DNA of 64,000 bases, from assembly GCA_038380435.1 (NCBI GenBank), contig JAWZYU010000013.1, forward strand, positions 60,290,946 through 60,354,945. The letters are read 5' to 3'. The translations under genes and the position numbers were made by a program. The notes under the pieces were generated by a model, which saw nothing but the letters and a program-made list of their open reading frames with translations, ran no database searches and was not told the DNA's origin. This DNA is from Ryuthela nishihirai (lineage: Eukaryota > Arthropoda > Arachnida > Araneae > Heptathelidae). Of this stretch, positions 30,749 to 44,139 are shown piece by piece (positions within the stretch are counted from its first letter, which is position 1; each line of letters opens with the position of its first letter).

Positions 30749-31110
30749 AATAGGGTGGGGGTAACTCAGTCGGTATTGTGCCAGGCTTGTAATCTGCAAT
30801 TCCCAGTAAATTTTTTCAATTCCGTAAAACTCCCCGCCCTACCCTTGGTCAGTAGGGGACACCGATGGGCTTGGAAAGGCTGCCATCCGTCGGATGGGAT
30901 GTTTAGTCGTGGTACCGTGTGTGGGAGAGTCATACCCTGTACTTTAATGAACACGTGGATGTCCTTGACGGAAGGCTACCACCTGTTTCCCAACAGCTGA
31001 GTAGTGGGTCCCCCCCTCCAACCTTCTCTGAGCCCTCGGGGTTTTTGTGACCTGGCCATTCAGTCCAGTGTTGAAAAAAGTGGCTCTCAGTGGTAAAACA
31101 ACCAACTCCA
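30749..31110 (+). mobile_element. SINE family A
   Basis: tRNA-like head 'aactcagtcggtattgtgccaggcttgtaatctg' at 30765 with a truncated B-box region, then the full body ('cttggtcagtaggggacaccg', 'ggctgccatccgtcggatgggatg', 'ctctgagccctcgg') and a tail 'ggtaaaacaacc'. Confidence 0.85.
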
Positions 31111-31852
31111 AACAAGAAAAAATTGCTTCTCTGCTAGGAAAATTTACCGAGCAACTCACTATCTACATAAGCTACAGAAGGAAAGTGATAGTTCTGAGAA
31201 TATCAGAACAGACAAACAGCAACCCCCCCCCCCCCCGTCCACAACTTAATTTGGGTCAGATCCGGAGCGGAAAATCTACTCTCTTTAGTCAGATCTTATA
31301 GAATTTACTCAAATCTATTTTTTCTGCTAAAAACTATTTTTTACTAAAAATGTGGGTTCCACCACATATCACTGATACTTTGACTTATTCCCACAAGTAT
31401 TTCAATGGAATACCAGATGCGTAAAAAGTAAACTTCCTGCTTTACCTAATGTACTCACTAATAGCAACTGTGACATGTTAGGAATTCGCAGGAAACGAGC
31501 TTAAAACAAAATACGAAATATGTAAAGTACTTATGCAGACATAAATAGCAAACGTACAACACTATTCGTCAAGTGGAAATCGTATTACCTCTCATCTAAT
31601 TCTCCTGTCAATGCAGAATAGAAGCAGTTTCTGCACACATCAAGTTGGGAATGCAGTATTATTTTGCACTTTCAGTCTGCAACTCAAGAGTAAATATTGC
31701 ACTTTGCACAATTGAAGATCTCATAAATGCAGGAATTTCAAACCCACTATGGGTTTGTGAAAATACCTCCTTCAGGGCATCACCATTGATCAATTAATCC
31801 TACTAAATGATGGATCTAAAACCTATTCCCCACCACCTGATCTGCAATGCTT
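31111..31852. other. No gene seen
   Basis: AT-rich, with a 13-base C run near 31225. No supportable features. Confidence 0.45.
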
Positions 31853-32150
31853 CAGTGGTTTTCAATCTTTTATGCTTCACATACCCCTTATATAGATATA
31901 CTATAACTATAGTCCTATCTAACAATGGGAAAAAATAAAACACACACATACACATTAAATTTTGTATTCATAAAACACAAAAAAAATGACAAAAATATAA
32001 CAAATCTTATAAAATTATAAACATTTTACTGGGTAATTAGCGAAATGGTCGCGCTTCTTTACGCTAGCAACTTTTGAGCTCTCACGGCGTACTCCAAAAA
32101 ATTTTACTGCGTACCCCACGTTGGTACTCTAAAGTAGGGGTTCTCAATCT
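31853..32150. mobile_element. hAT-like relic
   Basis: Begins CAGTGGTTTTCAATC (hAT-type terminus) and contains 'cgtaccccacgttgg', a phrase common near hAT ends. A second terminus-like TAGGGGTTCTCAATC follows at about 32135. No transposase or clear target duplication is seen, so the limits are approximate. Confidence 0.35.
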
Positions 32151-32369
32151 AGAAGCGACCACACCCCTAAAATTAAAAATAGCCTACCTCTAAGCAACAC
32201 AAGAGCAATTCAGGAAAGCATAATGGACCGGAGAGTATTCAATAAAGAAATAAAAAAAGAAATTGAAAATAATAAAGGAAATAAAAAAATGGCAGCCTTC
32301 AGTTAAGTTATAAATGGAGTCCTCCAAAATAGCAGAATAAAATAATTAAGCACCAGTACTCATCCAGCT

Positions 32370-32612
32370 ACGATATGATATCAAGAAACTAATAACCATA
32401 AATAGGCGAGTTGAGAGAAGCCATAAAAACATTGCACATATCAAATATTCTCAAGTATAACAAAATTGTCGCATCAACAAAAAGATAAAATAAGCAAGAA
32501 ATAGACAATGGGAAAATCTCTGCAATGAAATCGATATTTACACGACCCTTTCCGAAAACTGGCAAATCATTAAAAACGTTGGGAAAGAAAGAACCTGCAT
32601 ATCGACCATGGC
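32370..32612 (+). mobile_element. Possible fragment of a second LINE family
   Basis: A short + strand stretch reads NRQWENLCNEID...LSENWQIIKNVGKERT across small frame changes, reminiscent of the endonuclease-RT linker of other non-LTR elements. Too short and decayed for a firm call. Confidence 0.3.
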
Positions 32613-33575
32613 AGGCCATATTAATAACCCTATTCGCCAATCTATAATTATCCATACGGGCAACATGACCAAACCAACGGAGTCTCTATCTGCACAATAT
32701 GCTGCTTAAAGGAGGTTGCCGACTCCTTTGCCTAACCTCATCATCAGTTACAAAGTTGAACCACCTAATTCTCAAGATACTGCTTAAGTTTCTAGAATCG
32801 AAAGCATCAAGTTTCCTGTTATCTTGTTTACAGAACATCCAAGTTTCACTACCATAACTCACAATAGAAAAAGCCAAACTTTATACAGTCTAATTTTAGT
32901 CTTTAGGTGTATACGCCTATTTCTCCACCACTCTCCATAGATTCCTAAAAGTCCCGGCAGACTAAAATCCCTATTCGTCTGTTAATCTCATGCCTCACAT
33001 CACCAGTATCTGTTACATAGCTCAAGGATAATTAACCTTTGACACCTGCTCAAGATTCAACCATTCAGATTAACCGAATCACAGTCTGCCTGACCAATTT
33101 TCATCATTTTAGTTTTCTCTCTGCTTATAACCAAACCTACTCTACTACCAGTCTCATCAACAGCTCGAATGAAAGAGTTCATCTCATCAACATCATTTGC
33201 CAAAAGGGCTAAATCATCAGCATAATCTAAATCAGAAATTTTCGTATCTCCAGCCCATTTAAGGCCAAAAGCTTTCCCTTGAAGTGAATTTCGCATAACA
33301 TAATCAATAACCAAGCTAAAGAGAAAAGGAGACAAAATGCACCCTTGTCGAACACCAGACGTAATGCTGAACCAATTGCTACAAGACTTACCAACTCTCA
33401 CACATGACTCAGTGTTATTATAGAGAGCTTTCATTATGTTAACTAACTTGTCTGGTATACCATAAGATCTCACAATCAATCACAAATTATGACGATCAAC
33501 AGAGTCGAAAGCCTTTTTGGAATCAACAAAGATGGCAACCTAAGGTTTCTGAATCTCCAAACACTTTTCAAGTAT
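32613..33575 (-). mobile_element. RTE-like fragment, copy D
   Basis: Contains the RT part from FQKP..FVDSKKAFDSVDRHNLW (33540) through GVRQGCILSPFLFSLVIDY, SDLDYADDLALLA (about 33220), and the C-terminal YGSETWMFCKQDN and PPLSSILCR blocks. It lacks the endonuclease and the 3' end with GAT tail. Stops and frameshifts occur at about 33057, 32890 and 32686. Confidence 0.85.
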
Positions 33576-36500
33576 GGATAATTATCCACTTGTAATTGCA
33601 GCATGCTAAAGGAATTCTGAAACTTTCATACAGTTTCTCTTTAAAAAAAAGGCAAATGCTTTAAGCACAATGCTAGTTCTTAACAAAATAAAAATAATGA
33701 TGCCCATCTATATTCATTCGGAGGGCCAGAAACTAGTTTTCCGTGACACATAGGTTGTATGTCTGTGATGTCCTGACAATCTTATCCTGTCTGACTATGA
33801 AAGATGTGATGACCAATGAATCTTATCCTGTCTGTGACAGATGTGATGTCCTCCCTTTTCTGATCTATGGAGACTGAGCCAAATGTCGTGGCAATCAGAG
33901 GACGATGCAATTGTTGCTTATTATTACTTCGCCTTCTATTCGGTGAAAAGACAAGTTCGTGGGTTTTTAGGCCGATGGCACTGCATGCCTCTGAAGAGAT
34001 TGGTGTTGAGTGATGAATAACAATAGTCCATTAGTTAATTACATGAGAGTTCGATAGGGACATATGATTTATTTACAATTTGTACACTCAAGTGCTGGGA
34101 TGCGCTCAACTCCGTGGGCCTTTGCTGCCTTGCTGCTGCAAACATTAATGAGGAGATGGGGAATCGCACACTCTGTAAGTTCTCATTCTACGGATCTCAA
34201 ACTCGGCGAAAGGATAATCAACCTTTGCCTACACTGTGGTTCACTCTGAATCCACAAAACTATTTTCAGATTCTCCAAGAATCTCGATTCCCTCTTGGAA
34301 TCTCACCCTTCCTTCAAGAGTTACTTCGAGTAAGACGCGGCGTCCTTCTGATGCATATTTAAATGACTCCCTTGTTCGAAAGCTCACACCAAACTGTTGT
34401 CTCAAAAATCCCGCCTAGCCTCCTCGCTGCACTAGCGCCATAGGCTAGTCATTTACGGCCATAAACAACTGCTGGCACTGATCTGATGCAAGAGCGAGCT
34501 TCAGACCCAAAAACAACAGTGAGTCACATTCCAGCGCAAAAACACACTCAATACATAAAAATATATACAGTAATAAAATGCAACAAAAATACAATAAATA
34601 AATAAACAAACACAAAATTTGGGGGACATGACAACGTCGGTAATCTGTACTTATTAATAATTTTCTTGCAAATAAAATATGCAACTTACGGACTCAAACG
34701 TTTGGTAAACTTGATCTTCCAAAGGAACAACATCATTGCATTTCTAAAGTAAAATATATCATTAGTAAAATTGAAAATGATGACTCACATGTAAAATAAT
34801 TATGAAATACATATAACACTACTGATTAAAAATATGTTTCATATTAAGTGTACGCTAAAGAATTTGTTCAATCTTTCTTTATATTAGAGTTGGCTGGTTT
34901 TCCCAATTTATACTGCATTGTTTAATAATTTTAACCCTTTCGTGGTATGTTTTATAGTCACTACAAAGCGTATAAATTTTTATAATAAGATAATGAAAAT
35001 CTACTTATGAATTAACCACTATTTTCTTTACAGATTTTGGCTTCCCGCCTACATTTCTGCAATATGTATTAAAAGACTACTCCAATTTAGAATGCATAGT
35101 AAAAATCACAATTTAAATGAATATTTTTTTCCTGAAGAATTTGCCCGTTTTATTTCTATTCAATACGCATTTAATTAGGTAATACACTCGAAATTGCTTT
35201 ATGTCTCCTTAATTATAAGCGCAGTATATTAAGGGCATTACCCAGCTGCACATTATAACGCTGGCCCAGCTTCAAGTACGTCCAGAAATTTCCATTAATT
35301 AATGCTGTGTCAATAATTTTTTCCCACACTTATGACAGTTTGCGAGGTTAAGTGTGGTCTGGATAATTGTGAAGCTGTCGATAGCAATGCTTAGATAGAT
35401 CATATTACTGATGCAACATAAACACTACGTGATTGATTATTGGAAAACCTGCAATTATTACTCTATCAGGAAAGAAACATCAATCTCGGTACCTTTGGCT
35501 AACTTTATTTTATTATGTTATTATTACTGTTAAGCAACACAACCAATGGAATTGTTTCATACCAGTTATTACCCAAGAAATAGACTATTTATCTTTGTTT
35601 TCTTTAATAGTTTTAAATGATAATAACTTACAGTGAGTCTTTTAGGTAAAACTATGTACTCTGAGTATGTTCATTTTAACTTCTGGTGCTTTTAAAATAT
35701 ACATGGTGTTATCAAAGATTACACTAATTTTAACAATTTCTGCTTATGATTTTCACATACTTTTAAATTCATAATAAGTTGTTAAAAGTAAGAGTTTTTT
35801 CAGTACTAAAGAATCACAGGAGATGTACTGTAGACATGAGATTCATGAAATAGCTGAAAAATTTTTAGTTTTGCCATAAGTGGGATTATTGATCTAATGC
35901 CACAAGTGTGAGTGACAAATATTAACTTCAGCAGAAAATGGGACTTGTGATCTTTTTGTAATAGCTGCTAAATCATATGAGATAACTTGCTTATCCATTT
36001 CCTAACACGATGGTGTAGCAAGTGAATCAAATAATATACAGAAAAAATTTATAAGTCATATTAGCTGAAGAAAAGATGAGCCACCTGGTTTATCAGTGGG
36101 AACATACTCTCCTATGTTACTTTACTATAGAATTATTGTTTTAATATTATGAGAGTGAGTGACAAATATTAACTTCCATCAGTATGAGATGATTTGGTTG
36201 TCTTTTTTCTGATATATGTAGCCATGAGTCAATCAAATAATATTCAGCAAAGTCTATAAATCACATTAGCTTAAAAAAAAGGTTAGCTGTTGATGATGTA
36301 GTGTAGTTCCAAGCATACTTGGAATGTTACTGGGAGATGTGGGTTCATATCCCACTCACAGCAAAACTAAATTTTTTCAGCTAACTATTTCATATGAGTT
36401 TTTCATTGTTCAAAACTCAAAGAATTCAGATCTATTTCTCTTTGGTAGTATTAATGTAACACTCCAAACAAATGCAAAATACTTTTAAGTTTTATGCTCC

Positions 36501-37151
36501 GGATAGCTTAGACGGGCGCCAGGTAATAATTAACAAATTGGCAAAAAGTTGAATAAGTTGAATTAAGGGTTCAAAATGCCAGCGAGCGTTAATGAGGAAG
36601 AATCAAAATTGATTGTCAAGTAAATTTAAATATAACTCAAAAACTAAATTCGCGTTGCTCAAGAGAAAAAACTGTAAAGACTCAAAAGGTTTAAAATAAC
36701 AAACAGATTTATTTCCAAAATATATAACTCACCAAAACATCAATGAAGGAGAAACATCAATGCAACTTTCAGTGGCATTTTGGAAAGCCACTGAAAGCGG
36801 ACATTCCCAAAAAAGTTCACTGGAAGCAACTCATCAAAACACCCTTCTCAAAATTAGCACTTGTGATAGGCACATGTGATAGTCAATTGTAATAGTGGGA
36901 AAGGGCTCCGGTCATGGGACATTTAGCACTGACAGTTGCCCAAAGCAGTGGCAGACAGAGGGGGGGGGGGGCATTGCTTACCTTAGAGCCAAAAGAAGAA
37001 CGGGAAAAAATTGTTTCACATTTACGAATCTATTTAATGTGTTACATTTAAGCTTGTGGGTGCCCAAAAAGTCAATCAGAGAGGTGAAAATACTTTATTA
37101 CCCTCTGTATTTGTTATTTTATATTTTTAGGATCATTAAAAAACAATCAAG
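33576..37151. other. No gene seen; long intergenic or intronic stretch
   Basis: Mostly AT-rich. A less AT-rich stretch at about 34060-34450 could be an anonymous repeat. Around 36300-36370 there is a B-box-like 'gtgggttcatatccc' that may be another tRNA-derived scrap. A G-run (36960-36970) is present. I find no exon that I can defend. Confidence 0.45.
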
Positions 37152-37161
37152 AGGTATGATA

Positions 37162-37553
37162 AGGTTGGGTTGGGTTGTTTTACCTCTGAGTGGCACTTTT
37201 TTGCACACCATGGGCTAAATGGTCAGGTCACATGGATCCCGAAGTCTCAGAGAAGGTTGCGGGAGGGGACCCACTGGAACAGCTTTTGGGAGACAGATGG
37301 TAGCCTCCGGTCAAGGCCATCCAGCGTGTTCTTTAATGTGCACAGGGTATGGCTCTCCCGCACACGGGGCCACAACTAAATGTCCCATCCGACAGACGGC
37401 GGCCTTTCCAAGCTCATCGGTGTCCCCTACTGACTGTGGGCAGGGCGGGGAATTTTGCGGAGATAAATCTCAACGCTGACCCAGCTGGGACTCGAACCTG
37501 GGAACTACAGATTATGAGCCTGGCGCACTACCGACTGAGCCACCACTGCCCCA
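37162..37553 (-). mobile_element. SINE family A, best full-length copy with target duplication
   Basis: Flanked by AGGTATGATA at 37152-37161 and 37554-37563, which defines a 392-bp element. On the minus strand it begins GGGGCAGTGGTGGCTCAGTCGG (A-box), continues with a CAT-anticodon-like region ('ccaggctcataatctg') and B-box GGTTCGAGTCCC, then the body, and ends in a short run of AACCC units. The head resembles tRNA-Met, hence Pol III transcription is expected. Confidence 0.92.
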
Positions 37554-37751
37554 AGGTATGATAGGCAGATCCATCATACCTCTTGAGGTGTTTAGGGAGT
37601 TCCATCAGAGCAAATGTGTTCTGTTAGCTCTAACAGAGGTGTTGGTCAACAGTGAATTAGGTCTTAGTAGAGCATATTCTTATACGAGATGGCTAGTAAA
37701 ATCTAGGAGTAGTGGTAGCTAGATGTAAACTGGAAGTAGAGCTGTGATGTA

Positions 37752-40700
37752 AACTGGAAGTAGAGCCCTAGTGATGATGCACAGAACCGGCCAGGTCTAG
37801 CACCTAATGTCCGACCCCGCCTTCTCATGGTGCAAGCCGTTAGTACCTTTCAAAAGAGATATTCTCTTTTGGAAGGGAACGGAAGGGGAGGGCTGCCAGT
37901 TCAGTATGGCCTACTGATCTGGTCATCTATGGCCACTTTTTTCTTTTTTTCCAACCCTGCTGAGGAGTGGTCAACTTCACAGGGTCCTGGTGCTGACCAT
38001 TTATACCTACTAGACTGGACTTGTTTATGGATTTGAGCTTGATTATTGATCCTGGACTTGCTGCACTGGTGGGCCTCTGTTGAGGGAGAGTCTGCCGCTG
38101 TGTTTTCTGTTTGCTTCTGGGTTGCCAGCTCTAAGTGAACAGAGGCATGGGATACCTTATATCAGCTGGTGGATAATCCTAATCAGAGGCCATCGCAGGT
38201 ATCTGAACCTTACTTAGCTAGTTGGTCATCGTCAAGCCTAAACTGGAGTAATGTGTCTCAGGCAGGCCATACGGCTCTTGAAAAAGTCCACTTGAAAAGG
38301 TGGTGCCTCAAGTTCCTACCAGCATCGGTGACTTCAGCCTTTAGCAGAGGAGGAACAGGTCTTTGCCCCATGCCTGCGATCAAGGGGCTGTTTGATATTG
38401 TTGGCCCTACCAATCTCAATAAACCTAATTTCTTTAAAAATCCTACTAATCATTTTCTCTCTGCAGGAACGTGAGGACATTACATAGAGATTATTCTCTT
38501 GATGCCCTCATGCAGGAATTCCAGCGCTATAACCTAGATATTCTAGGCTTGCAAGAGACCAGATGGACAGGTAAAGGTGAGATACTTAAAAATAACTTTA
38601 AATTTCTCTTTACAGGGAGGGAGGATGGAAAGCATCACCAAGACGTGGGTCTGCTGCTCAGCAGACATGCAAGTCATGCTCTCCTAGGATATGAGTGCAT
38701 TAATGAAAGGTTTGTCACAGCAAAATTTCAGACAAGCATTAAAGACTTGAATGTTATCTGCTGTTATGCCCCAACTGAGGAGGCTGATGAGGATGAAGAA
38801 GGATAGGTTTTTCGGACAACTTCAGGATATTTTGAATTCTGTCAAGAAAGGAGATATTACCCTTGTTCTAGGTTACTTCAATGCCAAAGTTGGTACTGAC
38901 TCTGACCTTTGGGGAGGGTTGATAGGCCCTTTTGGTATTGGTAGCTGCAACGGCAATGGGCAACGTCTCCTACAGGTAAGGAAACTCAATGGATTCAGAA
39001 TAACTAACACTTTTTACAAACACCGCGACATACATAAGTACACATGGGTTTCACCTGATGGGCTGCATAAGAATATGATAGATTATATATTAATTAACAG
39101 CAAATGGGCTAGTTCTGTTAGGAATACCAGGGCATATAGGGGAGCTGAAATTGGATCTGACCATTACCTTGTTAAAAGTGTCTTGCAACTTAAACTTAAA
39201 AAGTGTTGTACTAGGGTTAAAAAATAATGCTGAAGCTCTGAAAGACCCAGTTATAGCTAAAGCTTACCATGATAGGTTACTTAGTCATTATGACAGTCAT
39301 GGTTTGCTTAACACTGAAGTTGAGGAAGAATGGGATCATTTTAAACAGGCTTTTTTGGACACTAACAGTACTCTTTTAGGAAAAAAGGAGCAGAAGAGAC
39401 ACAACTCTCTGAGTGATAAGGCACTTGAGATTATTTTGGAAAGAAAGAACTGCAGGAATGCCCTTAATCAATACCCTACTAGTCCTAATAGAAAGCATTA
39501 CAGAGAGCTTAATAAACGTGTAAACGATCAGTTAGCTGCTGATAAGAATTTTTGGCTTGGTGGTTTTGCTGACAAAGCCGAGAAAGCAGTTAGACAACTG
39601 TACCAGATAGTTAATGTTTTGTGTGGTAGAAAACGAACAGGTATACAGGGATTGAAGGATAAACAAGGTAAGGTTATATAGAAGGTGAGGATTCTGTCAT
39701 GGTTAGGTGGGCTGAGCATTTCAGTGATATTCTAAACAATGTGGTTAGTTCTACTCCCATTGTTTGTAACGATGGTAGATGCATTGGCAGAGTTAATGTT
39801 TGCCCTATAACACAATCTGAAGTTATTTTGGCTATTTCTAAACTTAAACTTCATAAATCCCCAGGTGTAGATGAAATTACTACAGAAATGCTCAGAGCTG
39901 GGAAAGTTTCAGTTACCACTTGGATGACTGAAATTTTGAATAACTTTTATGATAAAGGCATGATTCCTAAAGATTTTACCAGAGCTATTATTATCCCTAT
40001 CTTCAAAAAAGGTGATCGCAGTTCTTGTGATAACTATAGGGGTATCAGCCTACTCTCTGTTCCAGGTAAAGTTTTTTCCATGATTGTGCTTAATAGAATT
40101 AAGAATCCAGTTGACAGGCAATTGCGTGATGAACAATGTGGATTCAGAAGTGGTAGGGGATGTGTAGATGAGATATTTTCACTTAGGCAGATTCTTGAGA
40201 AATGTTTAGAGTTTCAGAAACCTTTGGTTGCTAGCTTTGTTGATTTCAAAAAGGCTTTCGACTCTGTTGATCGTCATAATTTGTGGTTGATTGTGAGATC
40301 ATATGGTATACCAGACAAGTTAGTTAACATAATGAAAGCTCTCTATAATAACACTGAGTCATATGTGAGAGTTGGTAAGTCTTCTAGAAATTGGTTTAGC
40401 ATTACGTCTGGTGTTCGACAAGGGTGCATCTTGTCTCCTTTTCTCTTTAGTTTGGTTGTTGATTATGTTATGCGAAATTAACTTCAAGGGAAAGATTTTG
40501 GCCTTAATTGGGCTGGAGATACGAAAATTTCTAATTTAGATTATGCTGATGATTTAGCCCTTTTGGCAAATGATGTTGATGAGATGAACTCTTTCATTCG
40601 AGCTGTTGATGAGACTGGTAGTAGAGTAGGTTTTGTTATAAACAGAGAGAAAACTAAAGTGATGAAAATTGGTCAGGCAGGTTGTTATTCAGTTAATCTG

Positions 40701-41341
40701 AATGGTTGCAGTCTTGAGCAGGTGTCACAGTTTAATTACCTTGGGAGCTATGTAACTGATACTGGTGATGTGCGGCATGAGATTAACAGACGAATAGGTA
40801 ATGCTGCCGGGACTTTTAAGAATCTATGGAGATTGTGGAGAAATAGGCGTATACACCTAAAGACTAAAATTAGACTGTATAATAGTTTGGTTCTTTCTAG
40901 GGTTAGTTATGGTAGTGAAACTTGGACGCTATGTAAACAAGATAACAGAAACTAGATGCTTTTGATTCTAGATGCTTACGCAGTATCTTGGGTATTAGGT
41001 GGTTTAACTTTGTAACTAATGATGAGGTTAGGCAAAGGAGTCTGCAACCTCCTTTAAGCAGCATATTATGCAGAGAGAGACTCCGCTGGTTTGGCCACGT
41101 TGCCCGTATGGATAATTATAGATTGGCGAATAAGGTTATGAACAGTGTGCCTGGATGCCTCAGAAGGAGGGGGAGACCTAGGATGCGGTGGGCTGACAAT
41201 GTCAAACAGGACCTTGTTAGAAGTGGTGTGCAGTGCCCGGATGCAGCAGATGTAGCTCAGGACAGATGTGCTTGGAGAATTAAACTGCACGGTCTGGTTG
41301 GACCTCCGTAGCCCATGGCTGCTTGAGGATGATGATGATGA
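37752..41341 (+). mobile_element. RTE-like retrotransposon, copy B, near full length
   Basis: It has a 5' region from about 37752 ('ctggaagtagag...gatgatgcacagaaccggcc') shared with the copy at 51611-55329, then endonuclease and RT, and a 3' end at 'ggctgcttgag' plus four GAT units. The longest intact RT segment is 39699-40481. Seven bases are missing just before the endonuclease motif NVRT (about 38470), and other frame breaks lie at about 38805, 39227, 39681, 40481 and 40950. The inverted copy C abuts its tail directly. Confidence 0.9.
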
Positions 41342-43055
41342 CTTGTCAGGTATACCATATGATCTCACAATCAACCCCAATTTAGTCGATCAACAGGGTG
41401 GAAAGCTTTTTGAAATCAACAAAGCTAGCAACCAAAGGTTTATGAAAGTCTAAACATTTCTCAAGAATCTGCCTGAGTGAAAATATGTGATCCACACATC
41501 CCCTACCACTTCTGAATCCACATTGCTCATCACGCAATCGACTGTCAACCAGATTCTTAATTCTATTAAGCACAATCATGCAAAGAACTTTACCTGGAAC
41601 AGAGAGTAGACTGATACCTATATAGTTATCACAAGAACTGCGATCACCTCTTTTGAAAATAGGGATAATAATAGCTCTGGTAAAATCCTTAGGAACCATG
41701 CCTTTATCATAAAAGATATTCAAAATTTCAGTCGTCGAAGTGGTAACCGAAACATTCCCAGCTCTGAGCATATCTGTGGAATTTCATCTACCCCTGGGGA
41801 TTTATGAAGTTTAAATTTAGAGATAGCCAAAATAACTTCAGATTGTGTTATAGGGCCAACATTAAAGCTGCCAATGCATCTATCATCATTACAAATATTG
41901 GGAGTAGAACTAACCACATTGTTTAGAACATCATTGAAATGCTCAACCCACCTAGCCATGACAGAATACTCACCTTCTATAATCTTACCTTGTTTATCCT
42001 CAATCCGTGTATGCCTGTCCGTTTTCTACCACACAAAACATTAACTATCTGTTAACGTTTATGTTAATGTTAATGAAAACTGTTGTACTGTCTAACTGCT
42101 TCCTCAGCTGTGTCAGCCATGCCATCAAGCCAAAGATTCTTATCAGCAGATAACTGATCATTTACACGTTTATTAAGTTCTCTGTAATGCTTTCTATTAG
42201 TACTAGTAGGGTATTGATTAATGACATTCCTGCAGTTCTTTCTTTCCGAAATAAGCTCAAGTGCCTTATCACTCAGATAATTCTGTCTCTTCTGCTCCTT
42301 TTCTCCTAAAAGAGTACTGTTAGTGTCCAAAAAAGCATGTTTAAAATGATCCCATTGTTCCTCAACTTCAGTAGTAAGCAAACTATGACTGTCATAATGA
42401 CTAAGTAACCTAGCATGGTAAGCTTTAGCTATAACTGGGTCTTTTAGAGCTTCAGTATTAAAGGTAAAATTTTTAACCCTAGCACAACACTTTTTAAGTT
42501 TAAGTTTCAAGACACTTTTAACAAGGTAATGGTCAGATCCAATTTCAGCTCCCCTCTATGCCTTGGTATTTGTAATAGAATAGCTCATTTGTTGTTAATT
42601 AATATATAATCAATCATATTCTTATGCAACCCATCGGGTGAAACCCATGTGTATTTATGTATGTCGCGGTGTTTGCAACAAGTAGTTATTCTTATAGTTT
42701 ACTGTTTACTTACTTACCTGTAGGAGACGTTGCCCATTGCCATATTGCAGCTACCAATACCAAAAGGGCCTATCACCCCTCCCCAAAGGTCAGAATCAGT
42801 ACCAACTTTGGCATTGAAGTCACCTAAAACAAGGGTAAGATTTCCTTTCTTGACAGAATTCAAAATATCCTGAAGTTGTCCGTAAAACCTATCCTTTTCA
42901 TTCTCATCATCATCCTCGGTGGGGGCATAACAGCAGATAACATTCAAGTCAGAAGGAAACAGAAAACACAGCGGCAGATTCTCCCTCAACAGAGGCCTAC
43001 CAGTGCAGCAAGTCCAGGATCCATAATCAAGCTCAAATCCATAAAGAAGTCCAGG
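41342..43055 (-). mobile_element. RTE-like retrotransposon, copy C, 3'-truncated and internally deleted
   Basis: In reverse orientation it covers the 5' region (43055-42957) joined directly to mid-endonuclease at DLNVICCYAPTE (42950), so about 600 bp are missing there. It continues through the linker to the RT up to YGIPDK, where it stops at the GAT tail of copy B. No trace of its missing 3' end lies immediately left of copy B. Confidence 0.85.
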
Positions 43056-43987
43056 CTAGAAGGTATAATTATAATATAATTAATAGGTATCCTCAAGTTA
43101 TTGTACCCTATATTGCAATATGTACATCCTAAATAGCTCTCTTTTTATGTATTTTCTATTTTCGCTATAATTTCCAGGAGTCAGAACTAGGTATATTTTT
43201 ATATTATAAGAAATAAAACTCGGACTATTAAAATTTTTATTGGAACATTTGCACTAATTAATATTTCGAAGATTCTAAAAAAGAAAATCTTACTCTTATA
43301 ATTCCTCTGATAATTTGATCAAATTGCTTTCTACCATCATCATTTATAGTAGCTCCTAGCGACCACACAGCAGAAAACAGAAAGTTGCACTGCAAAAAAA
43401 CGTAATTTTAAAACAATCGAAGAACAGAACGTGAAGCGAAATATTTACTGTAATCAATACTTTTTATATACATAGGTTGTGCACCAATAAATAGTTTATC
43501 TGGGTTACTAAAAAATTATTTCTAAATGTCAATAATAAAAGCCATATTTTTACGTTCAAGAAATCTTTCAAATTTTAAAATCCATTAGAAATACCGAATT
43601 TAATTTTCAGTTTCAAAATAATAAACTCAAACCATAAGAAGATAAAGTTATAATTAAAAACTAATAATAATATTAAGGAAATTATATTTTGATTGAGTCA
43701 CTTTGTTTGAACTATGAGTTGCACTTTTGTAAATACAACAGGATAAAAGAATAAATCACAAGGATACCAAGGGCTCAGTCAACACCATCTAGACACAAAG
43801 ATAGAACATTAGCTACCGCTTCAACTCTGAAGTGAGTATAAATGGTTCAAAGTAATGTCGGGTGCCGAGTGTTGACTAAACAGCGAGCTTGTTAGTCATT
43901 CGTAACGGAACTATGACACGTGAACTGTAAAATCGGCATATTTCATTTGATTTACGGTTGTTTTAAGGTTGTTAATTTAATTCGATA
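43056..43987. other. No gene seen
   Basis: AT-rich. Probably promoter or 5' flank if the THAP-like exon that follows is real. Confidence 0.4.
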
Positions 43988-44139
43988 ATGATAGGAAAGT
44001 GTTGCGTTACATCTTGTACAGTTAATTATACTATTGGATATAAGATAAGCTTCTTCAATTTTCACAAGAAGAAGAATTGTTTACGAAATAACAGAAGGCT
44101 CTCCCAAGAGATGTCTTATAATGTACAAAATATACTAAG
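43988..44139 (+). CDS. Possible first coding exon of a THAP-domain protein
   Basis: ATG at 43988, 50 complete codons, then a consensus donor AG|GTAAGC at 44140. The product begins MIGKCCVTSCTVNYTIGYKISFFNFHKKKN, which fits the N-terminal half of a THAP zinc finger: an early C-x(2-4)-C pair, a Tyr/Lys-rich loop, then a Phe-x-Phe-(Pro/His) strand. The later Cys-x2-His and AVPTIF-type box would be in the next exon, which I did not find. The invariant Trp usually seen after the lysine-rich segment is not obvious. It could be a host DNA-binding protein or a P-element-like transposase exon. Confidence 0.4.

Noticed and set aside
37752..43055. Twin-priming (5' inversion) product of a single RTE insertion
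   Set aside because: Copy B is itself near full length and copy C duplicates its 5' part, whereas twin priming partitions one element into non-overlapping segments.
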